From positions 5,784,346 to 5,848,345 of the forward strand of contig NW_021167080.1 of assembly GCF_003711515.1 (NCBI RefSeq): 64,000 nucleotides of DNA, read 5' to 3'. Source of the DNA: Sodiomyces alkalinus F11. Lineage: Eukaryota > Ascomycota > Sordariomycetes > Glomerellales > Plectosphaerellaceae. Shown here one piece after another: positions 56,983 to 64,000 of the stretch. A program made the translations under genes and the position numbers. Under the pieces are notes generated by a model. It was not told where the DNA came from. It saw nothing but the letters and a program-made list of their open reading frames with translations, and searched no databases. Position 1 is the stretch's first letter; each line of letters begins with the position of its first letter.

Positions 56983-59449
56983 ATGGCCGACTTCAAGCTC
57001 TCCGCTCGGCTTGCCAGCCACGACTCCGACGTATGCGCTGCCCCTTGCCGATCGGCTATCCGAGGACCCTTCCATCCGTTATCCCTCCTGTCTATCAGTT
57101 TTCCCAACCACTTATGCGTTATATAGGTCAAGGCAGTCAGCTTCCCCTCTCCAGACACCGTCCTCTCCGCTTCGCGTGATGGTAGCGTCCGGATATGGAA
57201 CCGCACCTCGAGCGCCCCGCCCGTCTTCGAACCCACCGTCTCAAGCCAGACATCGGAGTTTGTGAACTCTGTCGGATATCTCCCTCCTTCAGCGGACTTT
57301 CCCCAGGGGTTGATACTATCTGGTGGCAAGGACACGTTTGTTGAAGTCCGTCAGCCCCAATCGAGCGCTAGCGACAACGCCGAACGCCTCCTCGTTGGCC
57401 ATTCGCAGAATGTCTGCAGCCTTGATGTTTCTCCTACCGGAAATTACATAGTTTCTGGAGGCTGGGACTTCCAGGCGCTTGTATGGAGTACGTCGAGCTG
57501 GGAGAACCAAGTCCGTCTCGGCGGCCACGACAAGGCTGTCTGGGCTGTCCTCGCTTGGGACGACCACACCGTCTTGACCGGCTGTGCCGACGGATGTATT
57601 CGCATCTTTGACCTTAGGAAGGCTATTGCCGGTGAGGCCGAGGCCCAGTCGACCATCACCGCCCCAGATGTGGTGCGGGCCCTCTGCCGGGTGCCTCGAG
57701 GGCACCCCAGCGGTGCCGATATAGCGAGTGCGAGCAACGACGGGATCATTAGGTTGTGGAAGCTCAATGGCCAACAAGTTGGTGAACTTGTTGGTCATGA
57801 GAATTTTATCTACTCTCTGACCAGTTTGCCGTCCGGGGAACTGGTGAGCTCCGGGGAAGACCGAACACTTCGGGTATGGAAAGGAAACGACTGTATTCAG
57901 ACCATCACGCATCCCGCCATATCCGTGTGGGCCGTGGCAGTTTGTCAAGAATCTGGCGACATCGTCTCGGGCTCAAGCGACGGCATTGCTCGCGTCTTCA
58001 CTCGGAGCAGCGAGCGGACCGCCGACGCCGCCACTCTCGCCGATTTCGAGGAGTCTATCAAGGCGTCTGCCATTCCTCAGCAGCAAGTACCCGATATTAA
58101 TAAAGAGAAGCTCCCTGGACCCGACTTTCTCACGACTCGCTCCGGCACCAAGGAAGGACAGGTTCAGATGATCAACGAAGGCAATGGCACGATTACTGCC
58201 CACCAGTGGTCGATGAGTGTGTTTCGCCCCGGAAGGAACTACTGCCATGTTGCATGCTAATGTGAAAGTAGGTCAGCAGCAGTGGATCAATATTGGCACT
58301 GTTGTCGACGCTGCCGCGAGTAGCGGTAAGAAAACAGAGTATAACGGAAAGTCGTACGACTTCGTGTTTGACGTTGATATCGAGGATGGCAAACCACCCC
58401 TCAAGCTTCCTTACAACCTGTCCGAAAACCCGTACGAGGCTGCCACCAGGTTCCTCGGCGATAACGAGCTCCCCATGACATATCTCGACAACGTCGCCAA
58501 CTTCATCACGCAAAACACGCAAGGGGCAACACTAGGCCAGTCATCGCAGGGCGAGGCTGACCCGTACGGCACCGAATCAAGGTATCGCCCGGGTGAATCC
58601 GCCCCGAGGCCAAAAGTCCTCCCCCAATCCGAGTATCTCGGCATCACGGCCGCCAAGTTCGATGCCATGATCAACAAGATCCTGCAGATCAATGGGAACA
58701 TGATTTCCTCAGGCCGGAAGGATGCTGCGTTGAACCCGACTCAACAGAACGACCTCAAGGAAGTTCGCGAGGCGATTGAAACGTCGCAACCCATCAACCA
58801 ATTTGGCCTTGACTTGGCAGTTGGAATTGTCACCAAGTGGACGTACTCCGATCGTCTACCGGGGTTAGACCTGCTGCGATGCATGGTGCCTTCCCCCCTT
58901 GTCGCAAAGTACTCCTCGGACGAAGGATCCATTCTCCAGATCGCCATTAACAGCGCCACGACCGTCCCGGATGGCGGTTCACCCAACGAGAATAGTGTGA
59001 TGTTGGCTCTCCGTTCCGTCGCAAACATTTTTGCTTCTCCCGAGGGGAGACAGGTAGCCGCAAGGGAGGCGAACATCTCTGCTGACCTTCTAGAGCGTGT
59101 TGTTGGCATCTCTGACAGCGGTCCTATCGGACAGAACAACCGTAACGTTCTAATTGCCGCCACGACTGTTTTGATCAACTACGCAGTTCTCTCTCACAAG
59201 GAGAAATCGGCTCTCGCCGGCCCTGGCCTTCCCAAGCGCTTCTTGGGTATTCTTGGCAAGATCTTGACCCCACAGAACGACTCTGAAGTTCTGTACCGGG
59301 GGCTGGTGGCCCTGGGTACGTTTGCTGTTAGTTATAAAGCGGAGGCAGTATCTCAGGGGGCAGAGAGCTGGGTGAATACGGCGCGGGACAAAGCGGTGGA
59401 GCCCAGAGTGAAGGCCGTTGGCAGTGAGGTTTTGGAACGTCTGAGGTGA
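56983..59449 (+). CDS. doa1: DOA1/PLAA/Ufd3 ubiquitin-binding WD40 protein
   Basis: Three exons (56983-57030, 57127-58216, 58272-59449) close in frame to 771 aa. Doa1 binds ubiquitin and the AAA ATPase Cdc48 (p97) and works in ubiquitin recycling, ER-associated degradation and endosomal sorting. An N-terminal WD40 propeller (about residues 1-300) shows VLSASRDGSVRIWN, VCSLDVSPTGNYIVSGGWDF, VLTGCADGCIRIFDLR and LVSSGEDRTLRVWKGNDCIQ. A PFU domain follows (QQQWINIGTVVDAA, YDFVFDVDIEDGKPPLKLPY, NPYEAATRFL). A C-terminal PUL armadillo-like domain runs from about 500 to 770 and includes NVLIAATTVLINYAV and RGLVALGTFAVS. The second intron (55 nt, GCTAATG branch) restores WSMSQQQWI. Length matches fungal Doa1. 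Confidence 0.96.
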
Positions 59450-60144
59450 CGCGACTGGTGCTCTGTGAGCGATGCGGCGCGGACTTGAATCTCATGAAGC
59501 CGAACTGGGAACAGTCGTCATTAAGCATAAGACTCCGACTAGCGTAATGATAAACAAAAACGTTTTGAGTTGTTTTGATCTTCGGTACTTGCTCTCTTCT
59601 TCGCCTATGGTGCGGCATGTGTATTCTCGGTCCATGCTAATCAGGTAATTCGTTAAGAAAGCGGTTTACTAGGTAGTCGTGAACAATGACCGTCATGTGC
59701 TACTGTTATACCCCAACGTGGCTCACATGGTTGGACTCGATTTTCATGGTTCATCGTGAAAGGACGTGTTGCCAGAGATGTTTCGACGGCTCTGGCTTCG
59801 TCGAATTGCAGCTAGGTGCTTGTAAAAACAAAAAGCAAAAGTAAAAGTAAAAGAAAGAGAGAGAGAGAGAGAGGAAGAAAACAACGAGATGGAAATAATG
59901 TCCCCCATCCCTTCCCGTAGATACGACCGTGATATATCCTTTGTTCCAGACCGAACTTATTCGCCTCCAACGCCCATGATCTATTTCCCGCCAAATGTAC
60001 AATTCCGTCTTGGAAACCGACGTGGCTTCCGCACCAGCCAGCCAGGCATGTGTGTGTGTGTGTATGTGTGTTTTGTCTTTTTTATAGCCGCTCCTCATCG
60101 TGGTCGTGCTCATTCCGATGCGCATTTCGCCACCTTGTCCGATT
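59450..60144. other. Convergent 3' region of DOA1 and the Bim1-like gene
   Basis: No gene is seen. A short (AG)n repeat lies near 59857-59875 and a (TG)n repeat near 60049-60070. Confidence 0.6.
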
Positions 60145-61095
60145 TTATAGCACGGCCCAAATACCGGCGCCGATGAGCGGGAGCCAGCCGAGGAGAGAGG
60201 CGCTAAGGCCGGGTAGAGAGATGGCGGGATGGGCGGCGGAGACGCGGTACTCATCGGAGCCGGACTCGCGGGTGGTGATGGTGTAGATGTCGGCGACGCC
60301 GATGTCGGTGGAGTTGTAGCAGTTGGTCGCGTTCACTTCGGCGATGCGCTCGTCTCCTGGCTCGAGGAAGGTGATGTCGACGCACTTTTTTGGGGGGTCC
60401 ATGTTAGTCAGTTTTTTTTCTTTTCTTGATCTGGGGTAGAAAGGACATGACGCCTTGGAGAGAGACATGAAGTATAGGGGGGAGGCGAGAAGGGGGGAGG
60501 CGAGAAACGTACAGAATAGAGAGCAGCTCCGTGCACGGCGAGCTCGACGACTTGGATGGTGGCATTATCACCCGGCTGCACAGTGACGTTGTTGGGTAGA
60601 GGCACCTGGGTGAGACAGACGGTGCCCGGGTACGGATTCTTGCTGGGGCCAAGGATCTGGAAGGGGTGAATCATGGGGAAGGACATGTTGGCGGGACCGC
60701 CATCGGGGCCGTCGGTGCCGAAACCCATGTTGACGTAGACGAAGGCGGTGGCGTGGCCCTGGAACCAGCCGGGTTGGAAGGCGATGGCGCCGCCTGTGGT
60801 GGGCCAGTAGGTGCGGTTGCCAGTGACTGGTGTACCGCCGCCTAGGGATGAGATGGTCAGTTCTACGTGTTCAGAGGCATGGATGGAGGAAATGAAGAAT
60901 AGAATATGAGCAGGGAAAACGAAAGGAAGAAGAAGAAGAAGAAAAAAGATGCTTACATGGATAGCTCCATTGCATGCCGTAGGGGAATGTCTCGTTGGTG
61001 ACGAGGTTGTTCCCTCGCCAGCCTGGGTAGGAGATGACGATGTGGGCGGATGCGGTGGCCGCGAGGGCCAGGACTGATATCGCTGAAGAAAGCAT
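60145..61095 (-). CDS. GPI-anchored Bim1/X325-like copper-binding protein (LPMO fold)
   Basis: Three exons (61095-60957, 60841-60513, 60384-60145) give 235 aa. The signal peptide MLSSAISVLALAATASA is followed directly by His18 (HIVISYPGWRGNN), so the mature protein would begin with the copper-chelating N-terminal His. Family features: YPCGGTPVTGNRTYWPTTGG, AFVYVNMGFGTDG, QPGDNATIQVV with HGAALYSC, VDITFLEPGD and ATNCYNST. The hydrophobic C-terminus after a Ser/Leu-rich stretch fits a GPI-anchor signal. X325/Bim1 proteins resemble lytic polysaccharide monooxygenases but are linked to copper acquisition (Cryptococcus Bim1) rather than polysaccharide cleavage. The splice joins YPC|GGTP and ALYS|CVDI are in phase. 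The gene is convergent with DOA1. Confidence 0.92.
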
Positions 61096-62975
61096 TGTGG
61101 TGGTTGATGCGTGGTGTATGTATGAACTGGTCGGATGGTTGGGTAGAATCGTCGAATAGTCCCTCGAATTCGGGTTCGATTCGATTCCCTAAAGGTCCGT
61201 CTGTTGTCGTCCCTGATCTCCGGAAGGCGATAGCGACCCTCTCTTGTTCTCTTTCAACGCAGAATGGCTCCTGGCCTGTTCTTTGTTCCAAATCCTCCTC
61301 TCCCCAAAAAAAACTATTCCACCTCGGCCTGTGTGTGGTCTTCGAGGGATGTGGCTTCGTCCCAAGGATAAAGCAATGCCCGGGAGAAGGAAGAAAACAT
61401 GAAAAGCCACGGAGATTGAACGGTAAATTCTCAGAGATAAAAGAGAGGAGAGGAGAGGAGAGGAGGGAGTGGGCGGGCTATTATCAGTGGCCGCCGCCCA
61501 GAAGGGCCAGCCACAGGGTACGAAGTAATCACAGCTCGTCACACCCAGAAAGACCTCTCTCCCGTCCCTTTCTTGCCTCCCACAGAGTACCATTTCTTAC
61601 TTGGATGGTACTTTGGGTCGGAGTCAGCCGCCCATCGATGTGCAGGGTTGCAGGACACCGCTTGACGAGAGGGGATGGCACCTGCATGGGTCCAATGGCG
61701 CTCTGAGCGGGTTTCCGGCCCCCCGCCTCGAGCTGGGACCAACATGCACAAAGTATGTACGTTGTACATACACTACAGTTAGAAAGCAAGGCCAGAGAAG
61801 GGGGGAACCCGGCAGAGGGTTTGGACGTATTTTCTCCTGTTGGGTTGGTGATATGCAGGACGGGTGATTTGGCCCCCTGCTCCCCTGCTCCCCCATCCCC
61901 CTTTCCGTGTGAAGTAAACTGCAAGTGGTTCTTTTGGGGTCGTGTCCTGCCACCAACTTGGAGGAGTTTCCTAGTTTCCTCCTAGGTTCACTCTTGTTCG
62001 TTGAACAAGGTGAAAAAGAAGCTGGCCAATGGCCATGCCTGGAGTGCTGGGCGAGGCGCTGCAGTGGGATAGTGTCTTTTCGGTATGGCCAATGATTGGC
62101 GCAGGGGGACAGAGCACGCTAAAAGCCGGCGCTTACGGGTGGAGCGAAACCCTGTTTAACGATCGGTTCCCGCCACTCAGCGTGGGTTCTGCCATCAATA
62201 CCATCAATACCGTGTGCTCCGTGCTCCGTGCTCCGTGCTCAGGGCCATTTGCCATTCCCCGCCTCCTCGGTCTTTAAAAAAGCTCGAGGGCACCTTACTC
62301 CGTATAACGTGGGATTCTGGGAAATATCATTGGTCAGATCAAGAGATGCAGCCAACGGCTGGTATCCCCACACAGTTCCCTTTTTGTCGTTCCCGTTCTT
62401 TCTCCGATCTTGTTGGAGAATCTTGTGACAGACAACCGACAATACAGGTGTTGATAACTTGGTACTTGGTGTTGACCAGATGATGAACATCGCCATCTTT
62501 GGTGACGAACGAGTCTGGTTGCATTCGTCCGACTAACGCTACGGAAACAGGAGTAAGCTTGCGTATTTGAAAAGCTGCCCAACGTTGCCTACTCGGAAGG
62601 AGCAGAGATAACACAAGACACTTGCGAAAACTTCCAGGTCCAATGAGACTTTTATTTTGGGACCCTATGGCGCACTTTCCCCCGGCTGCAAATAATCCTG
62701 GCATAGCACGCCTCCATGTGTACAGGTAACCAAGTAATACCAACATACCACTGAGATCGATTATCGAAGCAATTCCCGCCCCTTGTACCGAGCAACCGAG
62801 AGGCTTGTGTTCTACCTTAAATTTACTAACTCGTACAAGGAAGGCGGTGAGTTGACAAACCCCTCATTCTGCCGGCCTTGCATCCCACCCACCCACCTCA
62901 ATCCCCCCCCAACGCAGAATTATTCCGGAGTAGGCTCGCTCTGATCGTGTTGCGCTCCTGGCACATTATGCCACG
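61096..62975. other. Intergenic, no gene seen
   Basis: This region separates the Bim1-like gene and the SRR1-like gene, which point away from each other, so it should hold both promoters. It contains a (GGAGA)n run (about 61443-61467), a four-unit TGCTCCG repeat (about 62214-62240) and a palindromic double CCAAT box. I find no supported frame or RNA gene. Confidence 0.55.
62088..62100. promoter_or_regulatory. Palindromic double CCAAT box
   Basis: GCCAATGATTGGC contains two CCAAT boxes in opposite orientation, a potential HAP/NF-Y binding site between divergent genes. It lies about 880 bp upstream of the SRR1-like start, so its target is uncertain. Confidence 0.3.
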
Positions 62976-63914
62976 ATGACCATGCCGGCCACCCAGCCGA
63001 CCCAAACCGACCAGTCCGATAAAGAAGGATGGACCAAAGTGGCTTCGAAATCTCGATTTCGTCGCGCTCCGCGTGCAGTTCCCACTCAAAAAGACCTGGT
63101 CGCAGCCAAGGCCCTGTACGGCCGTTGTCGCGACCAGCAGCCCCGCGAGCCACGCCCCGTGTACGACATCAAAAACGAATTCGACTCTTTCAGCACCAGA
63201 TGGCGGGAATCCGAGTCTCACCAGCCCCAGTCCCTGCAATCATTGATCTTGGAACACCATAAACACCACGCGCCTGTTCGGAAGGCCGTCTGCTTGGGCA
63301 TTGGGACCTTTGATCCGGACGATGGGAGTTGGGAGGTGAAACGCAGGGCACACGTTCAGCTGGCTGCCTTCATGGCCATGGTCGAGCTTTTGGGTACGCA
63401 TGCACATCCCCTGTCGCCTCCCTTGTCCGCGCTTTATTTTATATCTAACTCGAGATTCCCAGCCGACATCTCGGGCGAGACTATCAGCTGCATCTTCCAA
63501 GAGCCTCTCTTCTCATCCACCGACAAAGACTTCCTGCTGTCTCTAGGCCACGAGGTCGTCGACTCTCCCGCGGCATTTGACGCAGTCGACGAAGAGACCC
63601 TCCTTTTCGCTATTCATATGTACCGTCCCATTTACGAGGCGGCACTCGAGAGAGCCCTGCCTGTCATGTTCGTCGGCACGGGCTGGGAAACCTGGGACCA
63701 CGTGGGCAATCTGAAGGAGGGCGATTTCAAGTGTATGCAGGAGATGCACGCGTCGCATCGACTGTTTCCGTTCCCCCGGGATGGGACAAGCACGACTTTC
63801 TCCTCGACATGTCTTTATTGGCGACCTATTTCCACGCGACAGGAGACGACAAACCCCCACGTGCATCGCTTGGACGAGTCAGCTCCTGCTGCGGATGCCA
63901 GTGCAGGCGGTTGA
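62976..63914 (+). CDS. SRR1-like domain protein
   Basis: One frame runs through, but a 69-nt intron (63394-63462, GTACGC...CCAG) probably interrupts it. Splicing gives VELLADISGET and a protein of 289 aa. The SRR1-like domain is recognisable: AVCLGIGTFDPDD, RRAHVQLAAFMAMVELL, FQEPLFSSTDKDFLLSLGHE, ETLLFAIHMYRPIYEAAL and ALPVMFVGTGWETWD. The C-terminus has LFPFPRDGTSTTFSSTCLYW, matching the end of the domain. SRR1 was named for a plant gene in light signalling and the clock; the fungal role is unknown. The N-terminus reads EGWTKVASKSRFRR, typical of the family. The start may be either of two ATGs two codons apart. Confidence 0.88.
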   Translation: MTMPATQPTQTDQSDKEGWTKVASKSRFRRAPRAVPTQKDLVAAKALYGRCRDQQPREPRPVYDIKNEFDSFSTRWRESESHQPQSLQSLILEHHKHHAPVRKAVCLGIGTFDPDDGSWEVKRRAHVQLAAFMAMVELLGTHAHPLSPPLSALYFISNSRFPADISGETISCIFQEPLFSSTDKDFLLSLGHEVVDSPAAFDAVDEETLLFAIHMYRPIYEAALERALPVMFVGTGWETWDHVGNLKEGDFKCMQEMHASHRLFPFPRDGTSTTFSSTCLYWRPISTRQETTNPHVHRLDESAPAADASAGG

Positions 63915-64000
63915 CTTGACCCGTCATGTAGATGGGGATACAGCCAAAATCCCAAACAGCAAAGCTAGCAATCCATGGCGGCGGTCCTTCCGGTTGAATT
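63915..64000. other. Window end, 3' flank
   Basis: Only 86 bases follow the SRR1-like stop codon and they hold no recognisable feature. Confidence 0.6.

Noticed and set aside
61160..61192. GGGTTCGATTCGATTCCC, resembling a tRNA B box
   Set aside because: No matching T-stem, D-arm or acceptor stem can be formed around it.
63394..63462. Twenty-three extra in-frame codons in the SRR1-like gene
   Set aside because: GTACGC...CCAG borders, and splicing restores the domain (VELLADISGET), so it is treated as an intron.
1..64000. CRISPR arrays, bacterial operons or ribosome binding sites
   Set aside because: The sequence is eukaryotic nuclear DNA; the tandem repeats present lack repeat-spacer organisation.

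Overview
The window is nuclear DNA from a filamentous ascomycete (Pezizomycotina, most likely a Sordariomycete). Genes are split by short introns with GT..AG ends and CTRAC-like branch sites. Proteins typical of the group are present: Zn2Cys6 regulator, PEX16, Brl1/Brr6, SPT8, DOA1, a SAD-3/Hrr1-type helicase, an X325/Bim1-like copper protein and a NACHT STAND protein. Several repeats are A+T-rich and full of TAA/TAG codons, as after repeat-induced point mutation (RIP). I cannot name the genus.

Layout. 0.4-5.5 kb: a secreted FAD-linked oxidoreductase (minus) and a secreted alpha/beta hydrolase (plus), divergent around an A+T-rich island. 5.8-10.4 kb: a repeat-rich block with a 152-bp TA-flanked MITE, a duplicated P-loop NTPase fragment, a ~63-bp tandem repeat, a RIP-mutated Ty1/copia remnant and a PIF1 helicase fragment. 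10.4-14.4 kb: a broken NACHT/WD-like STAND gene. 14.7-29.6 kb: formate/nitrite transporter, Brl1/Brr6, a NirA-like Zn2Cys6 factor, PEX16 and a Cys/His-rich protein of unknown function, with a MULE-like foldback element and a solo copia LTR between them. 30.4-37 kb: an unusual tRNA-Ile gene and a second MULE-like foldback element in a mostly empty stretch. 37.4-39.2 kb: a polyQ C2H2 protein. 39-44 kb: low-complexity, nearly gene-free DNA with a 25-N gap. 45-64 kb: housekeeping genes (SPT8, SAD-3/Hrr1-like helicase, tRNA-Gly, STRAP-like WD protein, DOA1/PLAA, Bim1-like copper protein, SRR1-like protein) plus a decayed FAD monooxygenase.

The most unusual observation is the tRNA-Ile(AAU) gene at 30445-30600 (minus). 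It has an ordinary 22-nt intron after position 37. It also carries a 60-nt insert between positions 26 and 27 with the hallmarks of a spliceosomal intron (GTATGT, CACTAATC branch site, CCCCAG). Two foldback elements (18323-18742 and 31528-32104) have perfect 9-bp target duplications and related termini, and so form one Mutator-type family. A solo LTR at 26350-26544 is related to the LTR of the decayed copia element near 7.8 kb.

Splice sites were assigned by hand from conserved frames and phase. Most multi-exon models close exactly in frame. No database search was possible, so family names rest on recognised motifs.
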